From Rhodalgimonas zhirmunskyi (GTDB taxonomy: Bacteria > Pseudomonadota > Alphaproteobacteria > Rhodobacterales > Rhodobacteraceae): 64,000 bases of DNA. The stretch lies in contig JANFFA010000005.1 of the NCBI GenBank assembly GCA_030848925.1, positions 1 through 64,000 of the forward strand, written 5' to 3'. Position numbers and translations under genes: made by a program. Positions 1 through 8,684 of the stretch are shown here, piece by piece. The notes below the pieces were generated by a model, which had not been told where the DNA came from, ran no database searches, and worked only from the letters and a program-made list of their open reading frames with translations. Each line of letters begins with the position of its first letter. Position 1 is the stretch's first letter.

Positions 1-995
1 AAGTCGGCATCCGAGATCAGCGCATCGGGCGCGGTGGTGGCGAAGGGATCGGCCTCGATCAGCCCGAGGGTGGTTTCGCCGGTGATGTCGCGGGCATAGG
101 CGTAGGGCGTGGCGCGCACGGACCAGGCCTTGAACCCCGCCAGCAGGGTTTCATCGGCGAGCGGCGCGGGGGGCGTGGTGAGCAAGGTTTCGGCGTAGGC
201 GTCGAGCGCCCCATCCGAAAGCGCGCCGGTGGTGAGCAGGCGGATCGTCTGGACCGTTCCGGCGGATTCGAGGAGGTCGCGCAGGGGATCGGAGATTTCG
301 GCCCTCAGATGCTCGGCCACGATATGACCGGCAACGACGTCGGGCTCTTCGTAATCCTCGAACAGCGATTTGTTCAGAAGGATGATCTCGCCGGGCAGAT
401 GGGCCGCCTGACCGATGCCATCGCGCAGCACGACCAGTCGCGCGGGACCGGCGGGGGCGGGCAGGCGGGCGGAGAGGCGGGCGAGGGCGGCCTGCCCTTG
501 CGCCTCGGAGCAGGGGGCGCCGGCGACGCGACGAATTCGGGTGAGCAGGGTCTCACCGATTTCCGAGCGTTTTACGGAAGGCACGACCGTGACTGTGTGG
601 TCAAGCAACGCGCTGGGAAGCCAGAACACGCCCAGCGCGAGGGTGGCAAGCGTGATTGAGATCAGCATGATAAGGCGCAGGCGGCCGGGCCGGGGGCGGG
701 ATTTGTCGATCGCGACGCGCAGCTTTTCGATCGCGGCGATCATCTCGTCCTCATCGGCGGGCAGTTCGAGGGTTTCGCCGGGATCGCCATCAGGATGGTA
801 GATCGCGGGAACCTGCCCGGGGTTGGCGCGGGCCACGGCGGGGATCGACCAATGCGCCAAGGCGCGGTCGTTCAGGTCGGTGATGGTGAGGGTGGCCTCG
901 CCGACAGAGACGATGACATCGCGGCGCTGGGCATCCTCGGAAGGACGCCAGAGGCCCGCGGCTTCAAGTCGGTCGTATGCGCTTAGTGCGGTCAT
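1..995 (-). CDS. Membrane-anchored protein with degenerate M48-like motif (3' end outside window)
   Basis: Open from ATG at 995 to the window edge with no stop, so the C-terminus is missing; at least 331 residues are visible. A soluble N-terminal part of about 100 residues is followed by one membrane segment at about residues 108-126 and a large extracytoplasmic part. Residues 203-230 read like the active-site helix of M48 metallopeptidases, but where HExxH is expected the sequence is HIVAE (224-228), so the zinc-site Glu and second His are absent. I infer a peptidase-derived fold without the usual chemistry. The start is the first ATG in a long open frame with coding-like codon use. No close function is recognised. 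Confidence 0.6.
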   Translation of the reverse strand, partial: MTALSAYDRLEAAGLWRPSEDAQRRDVIVSVGEATLTITDLNDRALAHWSIPAVARANPGQVPAIYHPDGDPGETLELPADEDEMIAAIEKLRVAIDKSRPRPGRLRLIMLISITLATLALGVFWLPSALLDHTVTVVPSVKRSEIGETLLTRIRRVAGAPCSEAQGQAALARLSARLPAPAGPARLVVLRDGIGQAAHLPGEIILLNKSLFEDYEEPDVVAGHIVAEHLRAEISDPLRDLLESAGTVQTIRLLTTGALSDGALDAYAETLLTTPPAPLADETLLAGFKAWSVRATPYAYARDITGETTLGLIEADPFATTAPDALISDAD

Positions 996-1099
996 GTGGT
1001 GCGGGCTGCCCTGCCTCGTTTTTCAGGAGGTTAGCATGGGCAGCCCGCGATGGGCAATTCTATGTGTGAACGATCCGGCGCAGGGCCTGTTCCGCGGGA

Positions 1100-1291
1100 T
1101 CAGGCAGGCTTGAAGCCCATTTTGCGGAACACGAAGGCGGCGGGGCACAGCCCGGTAAAGGCCGATTGGAACAGGTTCGCGCCGATGAAGACGGTGAACC
1201 ACATGAACAGTGGCGAAACATAGACGGTGAGCAGCACCGAGATCAGAACCATGACACCGGCGAAGGCCATGACAGCTTGCGAAACATTCAT
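1100..1291 (-). CDS. DUF2892 (YgaP-like) small inner-membrane protein
   Basis: 63 residues forming two hydrophobic helices (about 8-28 and 30-50), ending in a short charged tail after a FRKMGF motif. This matches the DUF2892 family, which is also the membrane anchor of the rhodanese YgaP. A good ribosome site (AAGGATCG) precedes the ATG. Members of this family are often next to sulfur/persulfide-handling genes. The palindrome about 50-75 bases upstream is of the type bound by sulfide-sensing ArsR-family repressors, which supports a role in sulfide or reactive-sulfur response. No rhodanese, persulfide dioxygenase or SQR gene is adjacent in this window. Confidence 0.75.
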   Translation of the reverse strand: MNVSQAVMAFAGVMVLISVLLTVYVSPLFMWFTVFIGANLFQSAFTGLCPAAFVFRKMGFKPA

Positions 1292-1337
1292 TTTTGCGAT
1301 CCTTTTGCATAGTAGGCCCGAGGGGGGGGGGCCGTTA

Positions 1338-1365
1338 TTTAATATTCAGAATATGGAATATTAAA
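1338..1365. promoter_or_regulatory. 28-bp palindrome, probable SqrR/BigR-type operator
   Basis: Perfect 10-bp inverted repeat TTTAATATTC-N8-GAATATTAAA upstream of the DUF2892 gene. The core ATTC-N8-GAAT is, from memory, the pattern bound by the sulfide-responsive ArsR-family repressors SqrR/BigR. It is very AT-rich in a GC-rich setting and lies where a promoter for the DUF2892 gene would be. A run of ten G (1322-1331) separates it from the ribosome site. Confidence 0.65.
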
Positions 1366-1395
1366 AGGATTCGCAAGAGGCGGGATGTCGCGGGG

Positions 1396-3024
1396 TCAGA
1401 TATCCTCGGCCACGCGGCGCAGTTCGAATTTCTGGATCTTGCCGGTTGAGGTTTTGGGCAATTCGCGCTCGATCACGTGTTTGGGCGTTTTGAACCCGGC
1501 GAGTTTCGAGCGGGCGAAGGTGATGATGTCTTCGGCGCTGGCGCTTTGGCCCGGCTTGAACTCGACAAAGGCGCAGGGCACTTCGCCCCATTTCGGATCG
1601 GACTTGGCCACCACGGCACAGAGCGAGATCGCCGGGTGGGCCATCAGCACGCCCTCGACCTCGACCGAGGATACGTTTTCGCCGCCCGAGATGATGATGT
1701 CTTTCGAGCGATCGAGGATTTTCATGTAGGTGTCGGGGTGCTGGATGGCGAGATCGCCGGAGTGGAACCAGCCACCGCGAAACGCCTCTTGGGTGGCCTT
1801 GGGGTTTTTGAGGTAGCCTTTCATCACGCCGTTGCCACGGAACATGATTTCGCCTTGCGTCATCGCATCCATCGGCACTTGGGCCATGGTGTCGGGGTCC
1901 ATCACGGTGTTGCCTTCGATCATTGGCATCATGACGCCGGTGCGCGCTTTCATGTCATAGCGTTCCTCGTCGGGAAGCGCCTCCCAGTGGGGTTGGAACA
2001 TGCATTCGTTGGCCGGGCCGTAGGTTTCCGTCAGGCCATAGACCTGCGTGACGTTGAAGCCCAGCGGCTCGATCGCGCGGAGCGTGGCGGCGGGGGGCGG
2101 GGCGCCGGCGGTGAAAACCTCGACCACGTGATCGAAGGGGCGACGATCGGCATCAACCGCGTTGACGATGGAATTGAGCACGATGGGCGCGCCACCGAAA
2201 TGGGTGACGCCCTCGTCGGCGATAGCGTCATAGATATTCTTGGCGGTGATGTCGCGGCAACAGACGACCGTGCCGCCCAGAAGCGGCATCATCCAGGTGT
2301 GACACCAGCCGTTGCAGTGAAACAGCGGCACGATGGTAAGATACACCGGGCGCAGCGTCAGCCGCCACGAGACGACCTGGCCAAAGGTGTTCAGCGCCGC
2401 GCCGCGATGGTGATAAACGACACCCTTGGGCTGGCCGGTGGTGCCCGAGGTGTAGTTGATCGAAAGCGATTCCCACTCGTCCTCGGGCATGATCCAGTCG
2501 AAATGCGCATCGGCGCTGGCGAGCAGGTCTTCGTATTCGGGGAAGTCCCCGGTGGCGGGGTATCCGGCCTGTGGATCGGCCACTTCGACGATCTGGGGTG
2601 CGGGGCCATCCATCGCTGCGATGGCCTCTTGCGCGAGGGGCAGGTGCGCGGTGTCGACCAGGACGACCTTGGCCTCGGCATGGCCGAGGATATAGGCGAT
2701 GGTCGCGACGTCGAGCCTTGTGTTGATCGTGTTCAGCACCGCGCCGCAGGCGGGCACGCCGAAATGAGCTTCGACCTGTGCGGGAAGGTTGGGGATGATG
2801 GTGGACACCACATCGCCCGGTGCCACCCCGAGATTGCAGAGCGCCGAAGCGAGGCGGCTCACCCGCTCGTAATATTCAGCATAGGTCTTGCGATGGGTGC
2901 CATAGACCACGGCAAGTCGGTCGGCAAAAAGATCGCGGCCTCGGCGCAGATGCGAGAGCGGTGTCAGCGGCGCATGGTTGGCCGCGTTTTTCTCGAGTCC
3001 CGTTTCATCCCTGAGCCAGCCCAT
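1396..3024 (-). CDS. AMP-forming acyl-CoA synthetase, DmdB/medium-chain type
   Basis: 542 residues. Activates a carboxylic acid to its acyl-AMP and then acyl-CoA. Visible motifs: P-loop YTSGTTGQPKG (191-200), the adenylate-binding YGLTETYGP, the GWFHSGDLA and DRSKDIIISGGEN motifs of the hinge, and the C-terminal catalytic Lys in STGKIQ (about 529). The start MGWLRDE has a strong ribosome site (GGAGGGGAAACG); the frame stays open much further upstream, but that extension does not look like this family. Roseobacter relatives include 3-methylmercaptopropionyl-CoA ligase (DmdB) and fatty-acid ligases. I cannot separate these by eye, and no DMSP gene is adjacent. Confidence 0.85.
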   Translation of the reverse strand: MGWLRDETGLEKNAANHAPLTPLSHLRRGRDLFADRLAVVYGTHRKTYAEYYERVSRLASALCNLGVAPGDVVSTIIPNLPAQVEAHFGVPACGAVLNTINTRLDVATIAYILGHAEAKVVLVDTAHLPLAQEAIAAMDGPAPQIVEVADPQAGYPATGDFPEYEDLLASADAHFDWIMPEDEWESLSINYTSGTTGQPKGVVYHHRGAALNTFGQVVSWRLTLRPVYLTIVPLFHCNGWCHTWMMPLLGGTVVCCRDITAKNIYDAIADEGVTHFGGAPIVLNSIVNAVDADRRPFDHVVEVFTAGAPPPAATLRAIEPLGFNVTQVYGLTETYGPANECMFQPHWEALPDEERYDMKARTGVMMPMIEGNTVMDPDTMAQVPMDAMTQGEIMFRGNGVMKGYLKNPKATQEAFRGGWFHSGDLAIQHPDTYMKILDRSKDIIISGGENVSSVEVEGVLMAHPAISLCAVVAKSDPKWGEVPCAFVEFKPGQSASAEDIITFARSKLAGFKTPKHVIERELPKTSTGKIQKFELRRVAEDI

Positions 3025-3191
3025 CGTTTCCCCTCCCTGATTCCCTGAACGCGTGGTCGGATGAGGGTAGGGCGCGGCCATGGTGTTGAAAAGTGCCCAC
3101 AGGTGCTGACGCCGCGTGCCGTGCGCGATGGTGCCATGCTGTCCGGCGCGGCGGGTTTGGTTCGCGAAGGGAATTGGGTATTTGGAGCCAT

Positions 3192-3220
3192 GAAAGAACA
3201 GGGCGCCTTGCTGTTCTTTC
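3192..3220. terminator. Perfect 10-bp hairpin downstream of the 5'-nucleotidase gene
   Basis: GAAAGAACAG (3192-3201), 9-base loop, CTGTTCTTTC (3211-3220). It lies 116-144 bases past the end of the minus-strand 5'-nucleotidase gene. There is no clear T-run on either side, so the terminator role is inferred from position and stem quality. Confidence 0.45.
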
Positions 3221-3243
3221 TTGGCCGAAAATACCCCCCGCGG
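3220..3243 (-). repeat. Dispersed intergenic element, copy A
   Basis: On the minus strand it reads a GC-rich stretch, GGGTATTTTCGGCCAAG, then the hairpin arm GAAAG. It resembles copies at 6765-6793, 13745-13778, 13928-13957 and 28635-28673 (G-rich block, TATTT, then an A-rich ATGAAG/GAAAG tail). Confidence 0.45.
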
Positions 3244-3335
3244 AGCGTCCCTCCCTTTGCCGCACGCGCAGGCGTTGAAGGGGGGGGCACGGGGGCGCCT
3301 TTCCCCGGTGGCGGGAAAAGGCACTTTTCGTGGGT

Positions 3336-4913
3336 TTACTTGGCCGCGATGCGCCCGTCGGTATAGGGCGTGTAGGGGCCTTTCTTGGCGAGGAATTCTG
3401 CCGTGACATCGGCCAAGTCGGGGCCGTAATCGTAAGCGTTCATGCCATCGGTCGAGAACACCTTGTAGCCGTCGCCGCCGTTGCGCAGGTAGTTGTTCGT
3501 CACCACGCCATAGGTTTTGGCATCGTCGAGCGGTGTCCATGTGCCGCCTTCATCGACTTCGACCGAGGTGACGCGGCTGCCCGGTTCGGCGGCTGGATCA
3601 TAGGTGAACTTCAGCCCTGCCACCTGTGGGAAGCGGCCGGCGCCGTCTTCGATCTGGCTGACGCCGTTTTCGAGCGCGGCGCGGACGGTCGCGCCCGTGG
3701 CCTGGAAGGTCGAAAGCGTGTTCTGGAACGGCAGCACGGTGAGCACTTCGCCCATGGTCACCTCGCCCGCGTCGATCGAGGCGCGCACGCCGCCACCGTT
3801 TTGCAGGGCGATCTGGATGCCCTGATCGCGGACCCGGTCAAGCATGGCGTCGGCGATGAGGTTTCCCATTGGGCATTCGCCCGAGCGGCAGGTGGTCTTG
3901 CCGCCGTCGATTGCCTCGCTGGCCTCGGCCACGACCCGTTGGCGGATCTCTTCGAGCGGCTTGGCTTTCTCGTGGATATGCGCCTTGGTCTCGGCGTCTT
4001 CGTTGACGGCGGCATCCATGATCAGCGGCTCGCCCGTGGCTTCGGTGATCTTGCCTTCGTCATCGAAGGTCACGTTCAACTCGCCCAGAAACTTGCCGTA
4101 GGCGTAGGCCGAAACGATGGCGGTGTCGCCGACCATTGTGGGATAGGGGCCTTCGGCGCGCTCGTTGGTGTTGGACAGCAGCGTGTTGGTGTGCCCGCCC
4201 ACGATCACGTCGACGCCGGTGGTTTCGGCAGCGACGCGCTTGTCGACGTTATAGCCCGAGTGCGACAGCACGATGATCTTGTTCACGCCTTCGGCGGTCA
4301 GCTTGTCGACCTCGGATTGCACGGCGCCGACGGGGTCGGTGAAGATCACGTTCGGGCCGGGCGAAGACAGCTCGTCCGTGTCATGCGGCGTCAGGCCGAT
4401 GAGGCCCAGCTTTTCGCCGCCACGCTCGATCACGGTGGATTTCAGCAGCTTGCCCTTGAGCAGCTCTTCGCCCGAGAAATCGGCATTCGACATCAGCACC
4501 GGGAAGCTCACCGCATCCATGAAGCCGCGCAGAACCTCTGGCCCGTCGTCGAATTCGTGGTTGCCCACGGTCATCGCGTCATAGCCCATCTTGTTCATCA
4601 TCTCGGCGGCGAGCTTGCCCTTGTAGTAGGTATAGAACAGCGTGCCCTGGAACTGATCGCCGCCATCGACGAGGATCGAATTGTTGGTCCGCTTGCGCGC
4701 CTCGTTCACCGCAGTGACCAGTCGGGCCGAGCCGCCGAAGCATTTGCCTTCGACGTTGTCTTCCTCGGAACAGCCGCTGTCATATTTGCTAACGGGTTCG
4801 AACCGGGCGTGGAAATCGTTGGTGTGCAGGATGGTAAGGGAATAATCGGCAAGTGCGGCGCTGGCGGACAGCGTCAGCACGGCGGCAGAAGAGCAAAGCA
4901 GACGGGACAGCAT
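3336..4913 (-). CDS. Periplasmic 5'-nucleotidase / 2',3'-cyclic phosphodiesterase family
   Basis: 525 residues with a signal peptide (about 1-22, cleavage after ALA). The N-terminal metallophosphoesterase domain shows the metal-binding motifs HTNDFHA, GGDQFQG, GNHEFD and GHTN. The C-terminal 5'-nucleotidase domain (from about residue 310) contains LQNGGGVRASI and TNNYLRNGGDGY. The family hydrolyses extracellular nucleotides to recover phosphate and nucleosides. The start is set by the signal peptide and the preceding GAGAGG; the frame is open further upstream but without coding character. It is divergent from the DUF952-pyrD operon with about 117 bases between them. Confidence 0.92.
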   Translation of the reverse strand: MLSRLLCSSAAVLTLSASAALADYSLTILHTNDFHARFEPVSKYDSGCSEEDNVEGKCFGGSARLVTAVNEARKRTNNSILVDGGDQFQGTLFYTYYKGKLAAEMMNKMGYDAMTVGNHEFDDGPEVLRGFMDAVSFPVLMSNADFSGEELLKGKLLKSTVIERGGEKLGLIGLTPHDTDELSSPGPNVIFTDPVGAVQSEVDKLTAEGVNKIIVLSHSGYNVDKRVAAETTGVDVIVGGHTNTLLSNTNERAEGPYPTMVGDTAIVSAYAYGKFLGELNVTFDDEGKITEATGEPLIMDAAVNEDAETKAHIHEKAKPLEEIRQRVVAEASEAIDGGKTTCRSGECPMGNLIADAMLDRVRDQGIQIALQNGGGVRASIDAGEVTMGEVLTVLPFQNTLSTFQATGATVRAALENGVSQIEDGAGRFPQVAGLKFTYDPAAEPGSRVTSVEVDEGGTWTPLDDAKTYGVVTNNYLRNGGDGYKVFSTDGMNAYDYGPDLADVTAEFLAKKGPYTPYTDGRIAAK

Positions 4914-5030
4914 CGGGGAAACCTCTCTCAATGGGTTTGATGATATACCAAGGATGCTGCCGCCGGATCGCCGCGGAGTCAAAGCCTGATGCGACTTGAC
5001 CGAAGGGCAGGGGCGGGGCATGACGCGCCC

Positions 5031-5366
5031 ATGCTGATTTACAAGATATTCCGCGAGGGCGAGATGCGCGCCTTCCTTGATGCTGGCGAGAGCGCCGGCG
5101 CGCCGGTCGATCTGGCCGATGGGTTCGTGCATTTTTCCACCGCAGAGCAGGTGCGCGAAACCGCAGCCAAGCATTTCAAGGGTGAAGACGGGCTGCACCT
5201 TCTGGCGGTCGAGGCCGAGACGCTTGGCGCGGCGCTGAAATGGGAGGTGTCGCGCGGCGGCGCGCTGTTCCCCCATCTGTTTCGTGTGCTGCGGGTCACG
5301 GATGTGGCGTGGCACCGGCCTTTGCCGCTTGAAAACGGCGCGCACCAGTTCGGAGATCTGTCATGA
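5031..5366 (+). CDS. DUF952 family protein
   Basis: 111 residues, beginning [12 protein letters not shown] with the family's [11 protein letters not shown] motif near residue 37 and a conserved FPHLFRVL segment. DUF952 proteins are small and uncharacterised, with a fold resembling glutathione-S-transferase-like or ADP-ribose-binding folds in some predictions. An ATG 14 codons earlier (4989) is in frame, but family relatives begin at MLIYK. It overlaps pyrD by four bases (ATGA), so it is translationally coupled to pyrimidine synthesis. Confidence 0.85.
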   Translation: MLIYKIFREGEMRAFLDAGESAGAPVDLADGFVHFSTAEQVRETAAKHFKGEDGLHLLAVEAETLGAALKWEVSRGGALFPHLFRVLRVTDVAWHRPLPLENGAHQFGDLS

Positions 5367-6421
5367 CCCCAAGCGAACGCATCGGCCTTTCTCTGTTGCA
5401 CAAGGTGGATCCCGAGCGGGCCCATGGGCTGGCGCTTTTGGCGCTGCGCATGGGGTTGGCGCCGAAGCCCGGGGTGGTGACATCGCCGCGCCTTAAATCC
5501 GAGGTGGCCGGGCTGCACCTGTCCAACCCGGTGGGGCTTGCCGCGGGGTTCGACAAGAACGCCGAGGCGCTGGGCGGGTTGTCCAAGGCCGGGTTCGGCT
5601 TTGTCGAGGTGGGCGCGGCCACGCCCCGCCCGCAACCGGGCAACCCCAAGCCAAGGCTTTTCCGGCTGAGCGAGGATCGCGCCGCGATCAACCGGTTCGG
5701 CTTTAACAACGACGGGATGGAAGCGATTGCCGCGCGGCTTGCGAGACGCCCGCGTGGCATGGTGCTTGGTCTCAACCTCGGGGCTAACAAGGACAGCCCG
5801 GACCGGGCCGAGGATTACGCCCGTGTGCTGGCCCATTGCGGCCCGCATGTGGATTTCGCCACCGTCAACGTGTCGTCCCCCAACACCGAATCGCTGCGCG
5901 ATCTACAGGGGCCCGAGGCGTTGAAACTGCTGCTCAAGGGGGTGATCGAGGCGCGTGACTGGCTGAAACGTCCGATTCCGGTGTTCCTCAAGATCGCGCC
6001 GGACCTGAGCCAGACCGAGATCGAGGATATCGCCGAAGTGGCGCAAGGGGCAGGCATCGACGCGGTGATCGCGACCAATACGACGCTGTCGCGCGAGGGG
6101 CTGCAAAGCGCGCATCGCGCGGAAAAGGGCGGGCTTTCCGGCGCGCCGCTGTTCGAGATGTCGACACAGGTGCTGGCGCGCCTGTCGCTGGCGACGAAGG
6201 GCAAATTGCCGCTGATCGGTGTGGGTGGAATTTCCACCGCCGAGGACGCCTATGCCAAGATTTGCGCCGGGGCCAGCGCGGTGCAGGTTTACACGGCGCT
6301 TGTCTATAGTGGGCTGAGCCTTGGCGCCGAGATCGCGCGCGGGCTTGATGCCCTGTTGGAACGTGACGGCCATGCCAACGTGGCACAGGCCATCGGCACG
6401 AAACGAGGAGATTGGCTGTGA
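5363..6421 (+). CDS. pyrD: Dihydroorotate dehydrogenase, quinone-dependent (class 2)
   Basis: 352 residues. Oxidises dihydroorotate to orotate in pyrimidine synthesis and passes electrons to the quinone pool at the inner face of the membrane. The N-terminal amphipathic helices (about 1-40) are typical of class 2 enzymes. The FMN barrel shows [43 protein letters not shown], the catalytic-Ser region NVSSPNT and the phosphate-binding IGVGGI. Starts in the stop of DUF952 and runs into the next gene through a GTGA overlap. Confidence 0.96.
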   Translation: MTPSERIGLSLLHKVDPERAHGLALLALRMGLAPKPGVVTSPRLKSEVAGLHLSNPVGLAAGFDKNAEALGGLSKAGFGFVEVGAATPRPQPGNPKPRLFRLSEDRAAINRFGFNNDGMEAIAARLARRPRGMVLGLNLGANKDSPDRAEDYARVLAHCGPHVDFATVNVSSPNTESLRDLQGPEALKLLLKGVIEARDWLKRPIPVFLKIAPDLSQTEIEDIAEVAQGAGIDAVIATNTTLSREGLQSAHRAEKGGLSGAPLFEMSTQVLARLSLATKGKLPLIGVGGISTAEDAYAKICAGASAVQVYTALVYSGLSLGAEIARGLDALLERDGHANVAQAIGTKRGDWL

Positions 6422-6762
6422 GCATCGTGATCTGGCACAACCCGCGCTGTTCGAAGTCGCGCGAAGCGCTGAAACTTCTGCAAGAGCGCGGGGTCGACCC
6501 CGAGGTGCGACTTTACCTTGATAACTCGCCCGATGTCGAAGAACTGGAAGCGGCGGCAAAGGCACTGGGCCTTGAGCCGTTGGGCATGATGCGCACCAAG
6601 GAAAAGGCATTCGCCGAAAAGGGCCTGTCAAAAGAGATGCAGCACGATCTGTTGTTCGCCGCCATGGCCGCCGAACCGAAGCTGATCGAGCGTCCGATCG
6701 TCTTCAACGGCGACAAGGCCGCACTGGGCCGCCCGCCGGAAGCGGTGCTGGACATTCTCTGA
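6418..6762 (+). CDS. ArsC-family arsenate reductase-like protein
   Basis: 114 residues from GTG. Thioredoxin-fold ArsC family: N-terminal [12 protein letters not shown] holds the single catalytic Cys (about residue 11), followed by the LYLDNSP and IERPIVFNG motifs. Glutaredoxin-dependent ArsC uses this Cys to reduce arsenate; many YfgD/ArsC-like paralogues have other or unknown substrates. A TTG six bases earlier is too close to the GAGGAG ribosome site (6405-6410), whereas GTG at 6418 has ideal spacing and overlaps the pyrD stop. No arsR, arsB or acr3 is nearby, so an arsenic role is not supported by context. Confidence 0.85.
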   Translation: MSIVIWHNPRCSKSREALKLLQERGVDPEVRLYLDNSPDVEELEAAAKALGLEPLGMMRTKEKAFAEKGLSKEMQHDLLFAAMAAEPKLIERPIVFNGDKAALGRPPEAVLDIL

Positions 6763-6764
6763 TC

Positions 6765-6793
6765 CCTTTCATTTTTCTCCAAATACTCCGGGG
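6765..6793 (-). repeat. Dispersed intergenic element, copy B
   Basis: On the minus strand it reads CCCCGGAGTATTTGGAG then AAAAATGAAAGG. It lies 34 bases beyond the end of the minus-strand MATE gene, in the direction of its transcription. A short GTGGG/CCCAC hairpin (6795-6811) sits between. Probable 3'-end element shared by the convergent genes. Confidence 0.5.
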
Positions 6794-6826
6794 TGTGGGA
6801 CAGCGCCCCACTCTGACCCTTGCCAC

Positions 6827-8167
6827 TTACGCTGCGGCCCGTTCCAATGCGGGATAGCGTAGCCCCAATGTGATCCCCCGCGCGATGTAGGAGATCGCCA
6901 AGGCGGCCCAGAGGCCGTGGTTTCCCAGCGAGGGTGACAACACGAAAACGGCCACAAAATAGATCGCCGCCGAAACCGCCATCATGTTGCGCATGTCGCC
7001 CGAGCGTGTGGCGCCGATGAACAGCCCGTCGAGCATCACCGCCGCCAGCATGAAGAGCGGCATCAGCGCCATCCATGGAAGGTAGGTGCGGGCGGCTTCG
7101 CGCACGCCTTCGTCCTTGGCCATGAGATCGATCAGCGTCGGTCCAAGCAGCCAGAAGGCGAGTGCGAACAGCACCGAAGCGATCAGGCCCCAGAATGAGG
7201 TTAGCAAGGCGCCCCGGCGCAGGCTGGCGACGTCGCCACGCCCGAAGGCCTGGCCAACCAGCGCCTCGGCGGCGAAGGCGAAGCCGTCCATCGCGTAGCC
7301 GGTGATATGCGAGAATTGCAGCAGAACCTGGTTCGCGGCCAGCGTTTCGTCCCCGAAATGGCCGCCCCAGAGCAGAAAGGTTACCATGATCGCTTGCAAC
7401 AGCAGCGAGCGGATCAGGATATCGGTGTTCACCACCGCCATCCGTTTGAGTCGGATGCGGTCGAACACCAGCGGCCAGTTTTTCCAGTCCGGCACACGGA
7501 ACGCGGCGCGACACAGGAACAGGCCCATCGCAAGCCCGCTCCATTCCGCGATGAAGGTGGCCACGGCGACACCCTGCACACCCCAGCCAAAGCCCAGCAC
7601 GAACAGGAAATCGAGCGCGATGTTCACGCCGTTCATCCACAACAGCAGCGCTAGAACCGAGCGCGAGCGTTCCTGCGCGATGAGCCAGCCGTTGATGCCG
7701 AACACGGCGATGGCGGCGGGGGCGGACCAGACGCGGACGGCCATGTAGTCGCGCGCCAGCGCTTCGACCTCGGCCGAGGCGGGCGAGGCTTCGAACGCGG
7801 CCCAGAAGATCGGGATTTGCAGCGCCACGATGGCCGCGCCGCCGGCGAAGGCGATCATCAGGGCGCGGGTCAGAAGGGCGGCGACCTCGGCGCTGTCGCC
7901 CCGGCCCGCCGCTTGCGAGGTGAGGCCGGTGGTGCCCATCCTGAGAAAACCGAAGATCCAGTAGATCGCGGACAGGATTACCGCGCCCACGCCCACCGCG
8001 GCGATCGGTTCGGGTGCGGGGATCTGGCCCACCACGCCGGTATCGACCGCGCCGAGGATCGGCACCGAGACCATCGAAAGCATGATCGGCACGGCGATTT
8101 TCAGCACCCGCGCGTGGGTGATCGGGGGCGGCGGCGGGGTTTCAGCGCTGGGCGCGGCGGGTTGCAT
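6827..8167 (-). CDS. MATE-family efflux transporter
   Basis: 446 residues with about 12 hydrophobic segments in two similar halves, and a Pro-rich cytoplasmic N-terminus (PSAETPPPPP). The first helix shows ISM-type residues KIAVPIMLSMVSVPILGAVDTGVVG, read here only as fragments, which match the DinF/NorM-like MATE branch. These pumps expel cationic organic compounds using H+ or Na+. The gene follows two hotdog thioesterase genes by six bases and is probably co-transcribed with them. Substrate unknown. Confidence 0.88.
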   Translation of the reverse strand: MQPAAPSAETPPPPPITHARVLKIAVPIMLSMVSVPILGAVDTGVVGQIPAPEPIAAVGVGAVILSAIYWIFGFLRMGTTGLTSQAAGRGDSAEVAALLTRALMIAFAGGAAIVALQIPIFWAAFEASPASAEVEALARDYMAVRVWSAPAAIAVFGINGWLIAQERSRSVLALLLWMNGVNIALDFLFVLGFGWGVQGVAVATFIAEWSGLAMGLFLCRAAFRVPDWKNWPLVFDRIRLKRMAVVNTDILIRSLLLQAIMVTFLLWGGHFGDETLAANQVLLQFSHITGYAMDGFAFAAEALVGQAFGRGDVASLRRGALLTSFWGLIASVLFALAFWLLGPTLIDLMAKDEGVREAARTYLPWMALMPLFMLAAVMLDGLFIGATRSGDMRNMMAVSAAIYFVAVFVLSPSLGNHGLWAALAISYIARGITLGLRYPALERAAA

Positions 8168-8173
8168 TGCCGA

Positions 8174-8683
8174 TCAGTCGTCGCGGCGCGGCATCAGGAA
8201 ATGCCCGACCGCTTGTGCAAAGGGGCGGCGGACGTTGTCCTGCCATGCCTCGACATGCACGCTGGCATAGCGCCGGCCCGAGCGGGTGACGTTGGCACGC
8301 GCGTAGCAATCGCGTGGCAGGCCCGAGCGCAGGTAATCGACAGTGAAATCGATTGTCTTGGGCAGGCGTGGCAGGTGGCCCTTGACCACCTCGTCTACGG
8401 TGCGCTCGCCATGTTCGAGCTCATCCCAGAGCACGGCCCATGACAGTCCGATCACTGCTGTCACCTCGAGAAAACCCGAGATCGCGCCACCGTGGATCGC
8501 GGGCAGGATCGGATTGCCGATCAGCTTGTCCTCGAACGGCATCACGGCGGTCAGCTCGTCCCCGCGCCGGTCGAATTCGATTCCGAGGAAGTTGATATAG
8601 GGCACGCCATGCACCAGCGCGCTGAGCGCGTCATCGCGGCGTTGCTTCACGACCTGCACGGGTTGGGGGCGTTTGCGGCTCAT
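8174..8683 (-). CDS. PaaI-like hotdog thioesterase (first of tandem pair by position)
   Basis: 169 residues. Hotdog-fold acyl-CoA thioesterase: the HGGAISGFLEVTA segment (about residue 65) carries the family's HGG motif on the central helix, followed by TIDFTVDYLR and a core strand ending in VHVEAWQD. It has an N-terminal extension of about 20 basic residues compared with its neighbour. Its ATG is one base from the stop of the upstream thioesterase gene, so they are translationally linked. Actual acyl-CoA substrate cannot be read from sequence. Confidence 0.85.
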   Translation of the reverse strand: MSRKRPQPVQVVKQRRDDALSALVHGVPYINFLGIEFDRRGDELTAVMPFEDKLIGNPILPAIHGGAISGFLEVTAVIGLSWAVLWDELEHGERTVDEVVKGHLPRLPKTIDFTVDYLRSGLPRDCYARANVTRSGRRYASVHVEAWQDNVRRPFAQAVGHFLMPRRDD

Positions 8684-8684
8684 G

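Larger units (their letters stand above)
3025..3335. other. 311-base intergenic region, no gene seen
   Basis: Holds the promoter/leader of the acyl-CoA synthetase on the minus strand, a perfect 10-bp hairpin (3192-3220) and one copy of a dispersed intergenic element (3220-3243). G-rich runs occur near 3277-3295. Open frames crossing it lack coding character. Confidence 0.6.

Noticed and set aside
1477-3048. 523-codon open frame on the plus strand opposite the acyl-CoA synthetase
   Set aside because: Mirror frame of a conserved gene in GC-rich DNA; product is His/Gly/Asp-rich with no family pattern.
3330-4940. 536-codon open frame opposite the 5'-nucleotidase gene
   Set aside because: Antisense to a clear conserved gene; composition is typical of a mirror frame.
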